Assembly: GCF_000317695.1 (NCBI RefSeq)
Contig: NC_019771.1
Location: 5,880,001-5,944,000, forward strand
Direction of reading: 5' to 3'
DNA: 64,000 bases
Source of the DNA: Anabaena cylindrica PCC 7122
GTDB lineage: Bacteria; Cyanobacteriota; Cyanobacteriia; Cyanobacteriales; Nostocaceae
Shown here: in pieces, positions 51,199-60,100 of the stretch
Layout: each line of letters opens with the position of its first letter
Numbering within the stretch: the stretch's first letter is position 1
Made by a program: the position numbers and the translations under genes
Notes under the pieces: generated by a model
Databases searched by the model: none
Seen by the model: only the letters and a program-made list of their open reading frames with translations
What the model was told of the DNA's origin: nothing

Positions 51199-51555
51199 AT
51201 GCGTTTTTTAGCTAATGAAAATTTCCCCCTGGATGCAGTTGAAGCTTTGAGAGAAAACGGACATGATGTAGCTTGGATTAGAATAGACTCACCAGGTATT
51301 TCTGAACCTCAAGTATTAAGTCGCGCCCAAGCAGAAAACCGTATTCTCTTAACCTTTGATAAATATTTTGGAGAACTGGCTTTTCGTTCACAGTTACCTG
51401 CTACAACTGGCATTATTTTATTTAGAATAAAAGCACCATCTGGCTCAATAGTAGCGGAAAAAGTCGTGAAAGTGATCGCATTGCGTGATGATTGGTATGG
51501 ACATTTTAGCGTTGTGGAAGATGACAAAGTGAGAATGAGGAATCTTGAAAAATAA
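51199..51555 (+). CDS. DUF5615 PIN-like toxin
   Basis: 118 residues, full length: MRFLANENFPLDAVEALREN, SEPQVLSRAQAENRILLTFD (conserved Asp near LTFDKYFGEL), and TGIILFRIKA. PIN-like nuclease fold typical of Mut7-C/DUF5615 toxins. It is paired with the DUF433 gene 3 bases upstream. This is the only intact toxin of the 48-52 kb island. Its 3' part overlaps the broken PIN gene on the opposite strand. Confidence 0.85.
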   Translation: MRFLANENFPLDAVEALRENGHDVAWIRIDSPGISEPQVLSRAQAENRILLTFDKYFGELAFRSQLPATTGIILFRIKAPSGSIVAEKVVKVIALRDDWYGHFSVVEDDKVRMRNLEK

Positions 51556-51777
51556 GGGGGATATAGCAAATGAAACAAATAACTTGAGAAACTCTTGCTG
51601 TCTATCCAGGGTTTTTTCAAGGTTATTGCTTTTCATCGCCCCATAAAATAACTCACCTTTAACCACAGAACAAACCGCAATATCCGCAATATTTGTTGAT
51701 CCTAACCGCTGCCGAATTGCCAAAGACTTACCATTAAGATAACGAGCGCAAACATTAGTATCTAGCAAATAAATCAT
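51556..51777 (-). pseudogene. VapC-like PIN toxin, 3'-truncated
   Basis: ATG at 51777: MIYLLDTNVCARYLNGKSLA, then SVVKGELFYGAMKSNNLEKT and EFLKLFVSF, clearly the first 75 or so residues of the toxin family seen at 3365-3769. After about 51556 the frame runs antisense into the DUF5615 gene and no longer encodes PIN sequence. The last catalytic Asp residues are missing. It overlaps the upstream antitoxin remnant by 4 bases (ATGA). Confidence 0.78.
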
Positions 51778-52046
51778 GCCGCTTCTTCTCTTTGGGGAAA
51801 ATTATCCTCATCATCAATAACAATAGGATCATCTTGACAACTACCATAAGTTTGTTCAAAAAAACCAGGAGGTCAGCCTAATTCCTATGGTGATTTTTGC
51901 TGAGATTTATCTTTTGTGGATATATCATATTTTTGTGATTTAAATTGTAAAAATTAAATAAAATTTAAAACCTCCTCCTGTTGTTGAGGCGTTAGATTTT
52001 GTACTTTTTCTAAAATAGATTTTTGCCTTTCTACTGCTTGAGTCAT
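51774..52046 (-). pseudogene. DUF2281-like antitoxin with three internal stops
   Basis: From the ATG at 52046 one unbroken frame of 91 codons reads MTQAVERQKSILEKVQNLTP, QQQEEVLNFI*FLQFKSQKY, KSQQKSP*ELG*PPGFFEQT and SCQDDPIVIDDEDNFPQREE, ending TGA at 51774. N-terminus and LNFIxFL resemble DUF2281 antitoxins; GxPPGFFEQT resembles the VapB-type tail at 3766 (GWPANFFEET). Three nonsense codons (one replacing a Trp) but no frameshift: a recently dead gene, matching its truncated toxin partner. Confidence 0.75.
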
Positions 52047-52048
52047 AA

Positions 52049-52178
52049 TTAACAATTATCCTTTTCTAAATTTACAACTATTGTAGTTTGGGTGGATGTA
52101 AGGAAACCCCGCACTGTTTCAGTCTGCCTTAAAATAGTAAAAGCTTCATTGGCTCGTGTTAGACTCAATAGCTCGATC
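52049..52178 (-). pseudogene. C-terminal stub of an unknown gene
   Basis: An open stretch without start codon reading KIELLSLTRANEAFTILRQT, ETVRGFLTSTQTTIVVNLEK, DNC-stop, ending 2 bases before the antitoxin remnant ATG. It reads like real protein but is cut off where a DUF433 remnant of the opposite strand begins. Family not recognised. Confidence 0.35.
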
Positions 52179-52180
52179 TT

Positions 52181-52294
52181 AGACGGAAAGATCATCCTCT
52201 AGCCAAATTTGCAGGAATTTTAAGTGATGTAGAAGCAGCAGAAATAAAACAATCAATTGCTGAATGTCGGCAGGTGCATAAAAATGAGTGGTGA
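52181..52294 (+). pseudogene. DUF433 gene 3' remnant
   Basis: 38 codons: RRKDHPLAKFAGILSDVEAA, then EIKQSIAECRQVHKNEW and TGA. It is nearly identical to the end of the gene at 50526 and shows the original longer C-terminus. No 5' part is present. Confidence 0.75.
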
Positions 52295-52419
52295 AATGGC
52301 TTTAGATACTGATGCCTGCGATGAGGGAAGCGATCGCACATACCAATAATACCAATAATCATTTTTCCCTTAAAATTGACGAATTAAATCTTTTGCAAAT
52401 TTCAATAAAAACGTGGCGC

Positions 52420-52484
52420 AGTACGATCGCTTCTCTTGTAAACTTACACTTCATTAACCCAGCATTTTTACCTCCCTGGGAGCG
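52420..52484. repeat. Island-flanking direct repeat, copy 2
   Basis: See 50367-50431. HIP1 octamers lie at both ends. The gap 52295-52639 holds no convincing gene. Confidence 0.55.
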
Positions 52485-52639
52485 ATCGCATTTCCATAGT
52501 CAGTTTATTCAACTTCTGGCTGAGTATATTAAGTTAGGTAAAGCTGTGGGCGCTGCTTTTGACCCATGCTGATCAAGGGGATTCTGAGAATGATAAGCTA
52601 AACAGTGACATAAAAAAGTGACTTAGGATGAAGTGTTAA

Positions 52640-53692
52640 ATGGGTGTTTCCTCAACGGCTCCTCTCCTCCTCCGGGCTGCACGTGGTGAAGTAGTAGATC
52701 GTCCCCCCGTATGGATGATGCGACAAGCGGGGCGCTATATGAAAGCATATCGGGATTTGCGAGAAAAATATCCTTCATTCCGCGATCGCTCAGAAATTCC
52801 AGAAGTAGCGATTGAAGTTTCCCTCCAACCTTGGAGAGCTTTCCAACCCGATGGAGTTATTTTATTTTCCGATATTGTCACTCCCCTCCCAGGAATGGGG
52901 ATTGAAATGGATATTGCGGAAGGTAAAGGCCCAATTATTCACTCGCCCATTCGCACTCAACAACAAGTTGATCAACTGCGTCCTCTAGAACCAGAAATAT
53001 CCCTGCCATTTATCAAAACGATTTTGCAGGCATTACGGCAGGAAGTAGGCAATCAATCAACGGTGTTAGGCTTTGTGGGCGCACCTTGGACATTAGCCGC
53101 TTATGTGGTGGAAGGCAAAGGTTCTAAAACCTATTCCATCATTAAAAACATGGCATTTAGCGACCCAACGATGCTACATCAGTTTTTGGAAAAATTAGCT
53201 GATGCGATCGCAATCTATGTCCGCTACCAAATTGACTGCGGCGCTCAAGTTGTGCAAATGTTCGATTCTTGGGCAGGACAACTCAGCCCCCAAGATTATG
53301 ACACCTTTGCCCTACCTTATCAAAAAATGGTGTTCGAGAAAGTCAAAGCAACTCACCCTGATACACCCTTAATTTTGTTAGTTAGTGGTAGCGCAGGTAT
53401 TCTCGAACGCATGGCACAATCCGGGGCGGATATCGTTACTGTTGATTGGGCTGTGGATATGGCAGATGCACGGGCTAGATTAGGTAAACACGTCAAAGTT
53501 CAAGGAAACCTTGATCCTGGTGTGTTATTTGGTTCAAAAGAGTTCATCCGCGATCGCATTCTGGACACCGTTCGCAAAGCCGGGAACTGGGGACACATCC
53601 TCAATCTTGGTCATGGTGTACTACCAGCCACACCAGAAGAAAACGTCGCTTTCTTCTTTGAAACTGCAAAAAAACTGAATGCTTTGGTGTAA
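52640..53692 (+). CDS. hemE: Uroporphyrinogen decarboxylase
   Basis: 350 residues, normal length. It decarboxylates uroporphyrinogen III to coproporphyrinogen III in haem and chlorophyll synthesis. N-terminal signature RPPVWMMRQAGRYMKAYR (about 22-39), ILFSDIVTPLPGMGIEMD with the catalytic Asp, GAPWTLAAYVVEGKGSKTY (second signature), and NLGHGVLPATPEENV near the end. ATG at 52640. It is followed by a perfect hairpin (53701-53718) and then by MITEs. Confidence 0.97.
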   Translation: MGVSSTAPLLLRAARGEVVDRPPVWMMRQAGRYMKAYRDLREKYPSFRDRSEIPEVAIEVSLQPWRAFQPDGVILFSDIVTPLPGMGIEMDIAEGKGPIIHSPIRTQQQVDQLRPLEPEISLPFIKTILQALRQEVGNQSTVLGFVGAPWTLAAYVVEGKGSKTYSIIKNMAFSDPTMLHQFLEKLADAIAIYVRYQIDCGAQVVQMFDSWAGQLSPQDYDTFALPYQKMVFEKVKATHPDTPLILLVSGSAGILERMAQSGADIVTVDWAVDMADARARLGKHVKVQGNLDPGVLFGSKEFIRDRILDTVRKAGNWGHILNLGHGVLPATPEENVAFFFETAKKLNALV

Positions 53693-53700
53693 TTCTTTTG

Positions 53701-53718
53701 GGTGGGCAAATGCCCACC
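53701..53718 (+). terminator. Hairpin after hemE
   Basis: GGTGGGCA and TGCCCACC, an 8-bp perfect stem with a 2-base loop, 9 bases after the stop; no T-run, so it may be only an mRNA end stabiliser. Confidence 0.5.
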
Positions 53719-53773
53719 TAAGGGACTTCCAAATAAAAAAATGTACAAAAATTTCTTTTCTGGTGTTCCCTAA
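53719..53773. repeat. TTAGGGA-type MITE, minimal copy
   Basis: Only 55 bases: TAAGGGACTTCCAAATAAAA and the right end CTTTTCTGGTGTTCCCTAA. This is the two ends of the family joined without the hairpin core. It abuts the next copy. Confidence 0.7.
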
Positions 53774-53935
53774 GAGAACTCCACAAAAAGAAATGCCCAA
53801 TGTCATTCTGAACGGAACGAAGTGTAGTGAAGAATCCTCCGAGATGCTAGAGCCTCCGGCACGCTAACGCGAACGTTTCGCTTTGCTACACTCAGCATGA
53901 CAAAACAGGATCATTTATTTTCTGGTGTTCCCTAA
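53771..53935. repeat. TTAGGGA-type MITE with TCATTCTGAACGG core
   Basis: 165 bases, shares its left end with the minimal copy. Interior equals the inverted 45861-46001 element plus an extra segment of about 25 bases (AGAGCCTCCGGCACGCTAAC and following), itself a known-style GC-rich palindromic repeat. A nested repeat. Confidence 0.75.
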
Positions 53936-53952
53936 TTAATTAACACAGCACT

Positions 53953-54792
53953 TCAACCTCGCTTTTTTCCTTTTTGCCAACTTTGACTATTCGGCTTTTT
54001 ATTAAACTCTCCATCAGGAAAAAGTCGCGGTTCTAATTCTTCATAACTACCTTCAAAATCACAACTTCCATAAAGTGGACATTGACGACAATAAACGCTT
54101 TTCGTATAACGTTCTAAATTTTCGCGGTTGAAAAAATAAGGTTTGTGGCTAAAGGTACTCGCTACCCACTGCCATGACATATTATTACTTGCTGGGTCGC
54201 CATCAAGCAAGTGTTGCAAAAACCATTTTGCACCTGCTTGCCATTGAATATGTCGCCAATGAATCACATAAGCTGCTAACCACATTCTAATATGGTTGTG
54301 CAGATAACCAGTTTCTCGCAATTCTCGGCTAAAGCTATCAATACAAACTAGTCCTGTTGTACCTTCCGTAATGTCTGAGGGTAACTCTGCTGCATAGTTT
54401 GCTAGTTTGTATCCAGTTTTGTATTCTTCTTGATCCTGCCAAATACCATTCCCCAGCTTTACATATAACCTTTGCCAATAGTCACGCCAACCTAACTCGG
54501 TAATTAATTTAGTCGCTTCATCTAAATTCTGGACATGATCAAGGATATAATCTCGAATTTCTCGCAAACTCAAAACGCCATAACGAATGTAAGGAGATAG
54601 TTTAGTAACATCACCTGTTAGAAAATTACGTGTTTTTCCGTAAGCATCTGGATTGACTTTATGTAATACTTGTTCGGCTGCTTTTCTTCCTCCTACAGTA
54701 ATACTAATGTGATCATCTCGTTCTGTAGCTGTGGGGAATTGTTCGCGGAGGTAAGCTATTAATTCTTCTCGATTAGTAAAATCACGTAACAT
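53953..54792 (-). CDS. Short photolyase/cryptochrome-like FAD protein without antenna domain
   Basis: 279 residues: only the C-terminal FAD-binding domain of photolyases. Family segments: GDVTKLSPYIRYGVLSLREI (TSxLSxxLxxGxLS-like), ELGWRDYWQRLYVKLG, the region DSFSRELRETGYLHNHIRMW (HNRxRM-like), and DGDPASNNMSWQWVASTF (DxDxAxNxxxWQW). The N-terminal Rossmann antenna domain is missing, with no trace upstream. The tail has CRQCPLYGSC (CxxCx5C), which could bind metal or a cluster. Light-driven repair or signalling is possible; the reaction is unproved. Only 12 bases separate its ATG from a MITE. Confidence 0.85.
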   Translation of the reverse strand: MLRDFTNREELIAYLREQFPTATERDDHISITVGGRKAAEQVLHKVNPDAYGKTRNFLTGDVTKLSPYIRYGVLSLREIRDYILDHVQNLDEATKLITELGWRDYWQRLYVKLGNGIWQDQEEYKTGYKLANYAAELPSDITEGTTGLVCIDSFSRELRETGYLHNHIRMWLAAYVIHWRHIQWQAGAKWFLQHLLDGDPASNNMSWQWVASTFSHKPYFFNRENLERYTKSVYCRQCPLYGSCDFEGSYEELEPRLFPDGEFNKKPNSQSWQKGKKRG

Positions 54793-54804
54793 AGTTTTAT
54801 TGAT

Positions 54805-54943
54805 TTAGGGAATTCCAATTAAAAAAATACCCAAAAGTTTCTTAAAGTTTCTTGTGGTGCGGGCATCTTGCTTGCAAATTATCAAGGACGGGCAGGATGG
54901 CCATCGCACAAAATTGGGGAATCTATTTTTTGGTGATCCCTTA
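54805..54943. repeat. TTAGGGA-type MITE, copy in a divergent promoter region
   Basis: About 139 bases from TTAGGGAATTCCAATTAAAA to the right end TTTTTTGGTGATCCCTTAA with the GC-hairpin core. It occupies most of the 192 bases between the photolyase-like gene and the lipoxygenase gene. Confidence 0.75.
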
Positions 54944-54984
54944 AACTTAATTTTAGTAACCAATGATTCCTTTAGGAGTAGATT

Positions 54985-56904
54985 ATGACAAAATACACAT
55001 CTTTAACTGAACAAAAAGGTTACTATCGCTATCACCCCAATGGGTTAGAACAAAAGGGATATGCACGCTTATTTCCCTATGTTGGGGAAGATGGCGCTAT
55101 ACGCTACATTTTAACTAAATTATATCAAAATCTTTTAGAACAAGGAAAACTTTCACAACCTTGGACTTTATTGTTGACCCAGCTAGAAAATAAAATTGCA
55201 GATTTAGATGAAAGTTGGGTAAATATCTCAACTTTGTTGGTGGACTGTAAAGTTTTTCAATCAGGATGGTTTAATTTCGATTTACCACCCAATGAACAAT
55301 TTAATAATAGTTATATTCGGGAAAGAAAGAAGTTAGTAGAAAGGCTTTTAGCTGCCAATAAAGCAGTCGAAGCAGTAGATAAAAATCTACCTCCACTCAA
55401 AAGAAATGCAGAACAAAGAAAGTTATTTTTTCAAGCTTTAGCAAAGTATGGTGTTAAGCCTCCTATCATGAGTATGATTCATGAGCGAGATGGGGGGTTG
55501 AGCGATCGCGAATTTGTTCGTCAAAGAGTAGCTGGTGCAAACCCCACAGTGCTAAGACGAGTGCAAACAAATGACCAAAATTTTCTCCAAGCTTTGGCTA
55601 CTCAACCTTATAAATTAGCGAATAATGGGACAATAGATTTAATTAAGTCTGCCAGTGAAAACCGTCTATTTATCGCTGATTATCCACTACTGAGAAATTT
55701 AAAAGTTACGGATTTACAACCTGGTAAATATGTGGGTAGTCCGACAGCTTTATTTTACCGTACAGATAAAGGTTTAGAACCTATATTAATTGAAGTGCAA
55801 AAAGGTAGAGTTATAACTCCAGGAATTACTGGAGAAGCAGCAGATGATTGGATGAAAGCAAAATTATATTTTCAAACTGCGGATGCTACCCATCATGAAT
55901 TGATTGCTCATTTGAGTTATACTCATTTAGCAATGGAAGCATTAGCCATTGCCACCCCCAGACAGTTAGCAAGTAATCACCCAGTTTATCAATTATTATC
56001 TCCCCATTTTCAGTTTTTAATTGCCATCAATAATCGGGGTAATAACGTACTCTTAGCAGCAGGATCAGCAATTGAGAATTTAATGGCTCCCACCTTAGAA
56101 GCATCTTCTAAATTGATGAATCAGGCTTATCGAGAGAAGTCTTTTTGGTATTATTCCCTGTTGAATGACATCGAAGTGCGGGGAATTGAACCGAAGTTAT
56201 TACCAGATTTTCCTTACCGAGACGATGCTTTGTTATTATGGGAAGCGATCGCTAAATATACCACTCGTTATTTACAGCGTTACTATCCAGACGATAAAGC
56301 AGTACAACAAGACCCCTATTTACAAGCTTGGGCTGATGAATTAAGCGCACCTTTAAACACCCGTCCCAAATCAGACTTTCCCCAAGCACCTGCATGGTTC
56401 CCCAAAGAATTAGTCACAGAATCAGGAATAGAACCCCAAGAATTACCTTCCTATCCCCGTGTACCTGGGTTTACAAAAATTGGTAGTTTGCAACAACTAA
56501 TCGACATAGCCACTATCACCATCTTTACCTGTGGACCTCAACACGCAGCCGTAAACTTTAGCCAATTCGATTACTTTGGCTACGTTCCCAATGCACCCTT
56601 TGCAAACTATAACCGACCAGATACACCAACCAGTTTAGAGGAATTTTTGCCCTCAACAGATAAAGATTTAGAGCAGATGCGGTTAACTTCTGCATTAAGT
56701 GGAATTTTTTGGGGTAAGTTGGGAAGTTCTAATTTAATTCAGTTTGCAGATAAAATCGACAAACAAATACTCGCTCAATTTCAAACCGACTTATTAGAGA
56801 TTGAAGCCAAAATCAAAGCCCGAAATCAGCAGCGTTTAACGGAAAGCGGTGTTGAATATTCCTATCTTTTGCCTTCTCGCATTCCCAATAGTATCAATAT
56901 TTGA
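54985..56904 (+). CDS. Lipoxygenase
   Basis: 639 residues. Iron ligands align with those of plant enzymes: H304 and H309 (HHELIAHLSYTH), H520 and N524 (GPQHAAVNFSQ) and the C-terminal Ile639 (PNSINI). Other family segments are ATPRQLASNHPVYQLLSPHF and FDYFGYVPNAP. No PLAT/C2 domain, so a short bacterial form. It inserts O2 into polyunsaturated fatty acids to give hydroperoxides; regiospecificity cannot be read here. AGGAG lies about 8 bases before the ATG. Divergent from the photolyase-like gene. Confidence 0.93.
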   Translation: MTKYTSLTEQKGYYRYHPNGLEQKGYARLFPYVGEDGAIRYILTKLYQNLLEQGKLSQPWTLLLTQLENKIADLDESWVNISTLLVDCKVFQSGWFNFDLPPNEQFNNSYIRERKKLVERLLAANKAVEAVDKNLPPLKRNAEQRKLFFQALAKYGVKPPIMSMIHERDGGLSDREFVRQRVAGANPTVLRRVQTNDQNFLQALATQPYKLANNGTIDLIKSASENRLFIADYPLLRNLKVTDLQPGKYVGSPTALFYRTDKGLEPILIEVQKGRVITPGITGEAADDWMKAKLYFQTADATHHELIAHLSYTHLAMEALAIATPRQLASNHPVYQLLSPHFQFLIAINNRGNNVLLAAGSAIENLMAPTLEASSKLMNQAYREKSFWYYSLLNDIEVRGIEPKLLPDFPYRDDALLLWEAIAKYTTRYLQRYYPDDKAVQQDPYLQAWADELSAPLNTRPKSDFPQAPAWFPKELVTESGIEPQELPSYPRVPGFTKIGSLQQLIDIATITIFTCGPQHAAVNFSQFDYFGYVPNAPFANYNRPDTPTSLEEFLPSTDKDLEQMRLTSALSGIFWGKLGSSNLIQFADKIDKQILAQFQTDLLEIEAKIKARNQQRLTESGVEYSYLLPSRIPNSINI

Positions 56905-56946
56905 AGAAATCAAAACACCTGTAGCAGTCGTCAATGCAAAGCCTGT

Positions 56947-56967
56947 AGGGCGGGAAAACCCCGCCCT
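56947..56967 (+). terminator. GC-rich hairpin after the lipoxygenase gene
   Basis: AGGGCGGG pairs with CCCGCCCT, short A-rich loop; no T-run. About 45 bases after the stop. Confidence 0.5.
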
Positions 56968-57007
56968 GATGGTCAGGAGCGCTTTGAGAAGCTTATTCCC
57001 TTTTTAA

Positions 57008-57134
57008 TTGGACTTCCAAATAAAAAAATGTACAAAAAGTTCTTGTGGTGCGGGCAAGATGCCCGCAAATTATCAAGGACGGGCAGGATGCCCATCCCAC
57101 AAGATTGGATAATTTATTTTCTGGTGTTCCCTAA
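57008..57134. repeat. TTAGGGA-type MITE, GC-hairpin copy
   Basis: 127 bases, left end TTGGACTTCCAAATAAAAAA, right end TTTTCTGGTGTTCCCTAA. Core: TTCTTGTGGTGCGGGC facing GCCCATCCCACAAG with two small inner hairpins. Best preserved of the hairpin-type copies. Confidence 0.8.
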
Positions 57135-57184
57135 GGTGGAAATCTCGATACAACCGTAGACTTTGCAAACATCCTCAAAGATTT

Positions 57185-60100
57185 TTATGCGATCGCTTGT
57201 AGCTCAAATTTGACAACGATATCGTTAAAATCTCCATCACCACCATTTACTAAATCTTCAAAGCCAAAGGTGTTATCACCTAAAAGACGGACATGATCTG
57301 TCTGATCTGAATTAGCACCTAAGAAAGTAAAGTAAACGGCTGGATCATTACTTACATTGTTATCAAGAACAGCATCAGGTCTACTATTCACAATTAGAAA
57401 CGGCACATAGATAGCACCTCCTTCTAAAGTGCCACTAAAATTTGCTGTTTGTCCATTAGTAACACTCAAACCAAGATTACTTAAGTGTTGATTAACCACT
57501 GCTTGAGTATAGCCAGATTGCCCAGGTAAGATATCAGCAGTACCATCACCGTCAATATCAATTCCACCATTTTCATCAGTCACTTTATAGAAACCAACAT
57601 AGTTATCAAAGGCTGCTTCTCGATAGACTGTAAACTCAGCAGTCACCAAACCAGAAACATCTCGTAAATCAATGTTTTCTCCTTGTGAACGGTCTTGCAA
57701 ACCTGTACCCAGAGGTAAAGGATTATCTGTAGCCTGAATCTTGACAACCAAGTCCTCGAATCCTTGAGGATTACCAGAACCATCCTCCCAAGCGAGAGAG
57801 AAATTATTATTACCTAAGTCTGTACTTTGGAGAGTTGAAGAACTAGGAAAAATTAAGTTGGAAATAGATGTGATTCCAGCTTTTACAGAATCAGTCGAAC
57901 CATTTTTAACCACATAAAATCTTAAGTTATCATTGGGATCAAATCCTAATAACTTATTGATATTATTTGCATCAAACTGCTGAGGAATTTTGGAAATAGC
58001 CGAGAAAATTACCTTACTGTTCGCCAATGCTGCCTCAGCATATCCAACTTCTCCAGGGGCGATACCATTAATTGTTCCAGCTGCATCATCAACAGTAAAT
58101 GCACCTAATTCATTGACAAGGCTAGAACTAAGTCCGGTGAGGGTAACTTCAAGTGTGGCTTTGCTATTGTTGGTTTGGATTTGAAAGACATCATCGCTAA
58201 TTTTGACTAATTTAGTGGTAGAGGAACCGCCACTTGTAGGTCCTTCATTGATGTCATTAACATTGATAGTTAATTCCTTTTCATAGAAAAGTCCATCTTG
58301 GTCTGTAGTTTTAACTTTGATTAGATAACTTGACTTGGTTTCAAAATCTGGAGATTGGTTGATTTTCAGATTTTCGCCATCAATACTGAAAACACTATTA
58401 TCAGGATAGTTATCATCATCAACTAAGCTGTATGTGAAAGTATCACCTGCATCTGAGTCAGTAGTGATAAATGTGCCAATTACTGTTTCAGAGGCAACAT
58501 TTTCATCAATAGTGATTGCAGTTAATGCCAAATCTGTAGGTGCTACATTTGTGCCTGTTTCATTGATGTCATTAACATTGATAATCAATTCCTTCTCATA
58601 GGAAAGTCCATCTTGGTCTGTAGTTTTAACTTTGATTAAATAACTTGACTTGGTTTCAAAATCTGGAGATTGGGTAATTTTCAGATTCTCACCATCAATG
58701 CTGAAAGCACTATTATCAGGATAGTTATCATCATCAACTAGGCTGTATGTGAAAGTATCACCTGCATCTGAGTCAGTGGTGATAAATGTGCCAATTACTG
58801 TTTCAGAGGCAACATTTTCATCAATAGTGATTGCAGTTAATGCCAAATCTGTAGGTGCTACATTTGTGCCTGTTTCATTGATGTCATTAACATTGATAGT
58901 TAATTCCTTCTCATAGGAAAGTCCATCTTGATCTGTAGTTTTAACTTTGATTAAATAACTTGACTTGGTTTCAAAATCTGGAGATTGGTTGATTTTCAGA
59001 TTTCCACCATCGATACTGAAAGCACCGTTGTCAGGATAGTTATCATCATCAATTAAGCTGTATGTGAAAGTATCACCTGCATCTGAGTCAGTGGTGATAA
59101 ATGTACCAATTACTGTCTCAGAGGCAACATTTTCATCAATAGTGATTGCAGTTAATGCTAAATCTGTGGGTGCTGTATTATTCCCTTCGTCGTCAAGATC
59201 ATTAACATTGATAGTTAACTCCTTCTCGTAGGAGAGTCCACCTTGGTCTGTTGTTTTGACCCGGATGTTGTAAACTGCCTTGCTTTCAAAGTCTGGGGAT
59301 AACTTAATTTTCAGACTGCCGTTATCAATAACGAAAGCATCATTATCAGCATCCCCATTTCCAGCAACTAGGCTGTAGGAGAAAGTTTGAACTTTGACGT
59401 TGGGATCAGTGGTAGTAAATGTACCAATTACGGTTTCAGAGGCAACATTTTCATTAATACTATTGTTGCTTAATAGCAAATCTGTAGGGGCGCTATTGAT
59501 GCCAAAAATTATGTAGCCTTCCCCAGATTGAGAAGAGGCAAAGGGGGCGCTGAGAATTAGGTCAGCAATGCCGTCACCATTTACATCTCCTGCACCACTA
59601 ACTGAATTACCTAAGTTGTCAAATTCGGCAATGCCGTCGATGATAAAGCCGTTAGTACCATCAATATCGGTCAGGTTGATGGCAGAAGCAAAGCTACCAT
59701 TTTTGCCAAATACTACATAGCTTTGACCAGAACTTTCACCATTGGGATCTGCATTGTTGGCGCTAACAATTAAATCGTCAATACCATCTCCGCTGATATC
59801 TCCCACACCACTGACAGACCAGCCTGAGTTGTCAAATTCGTTAATGCCGTTGATGACAAAGCCATTATTACCATTGAGGGTGGAGAGGTCAAAGATGGGA
59901 TCAAAGTTTCCATTTTTGCCAAATACTACATAGCTTTGACCAGCATTCATGATGCCATTGGGGTCGGCATCATGTGCGCCGATAATTAAGTCATCAATGC
60001 CGTCATTGTTGATATCTCCAGCGCTGCTAACAGAGAAGCCTAATTTGTCACCTTCTTGGCCATTGATGATAAAGCCGTTAGTACCATCAATATCGGCCAG

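Noticed and set aside
51774..52046. Stop-codon readthrough or recoding in the antitoxin frame
   Set aside because: All three different stop codons occur and the partner toxin is broken, so simple decay explains it better.
52312..52572. Plus-strand open frame of 86 codons before hemE
   Set aside because: It translates HIP1 sites and the island-flanking repeat; composition is not protein-like and no ribosome site is present.
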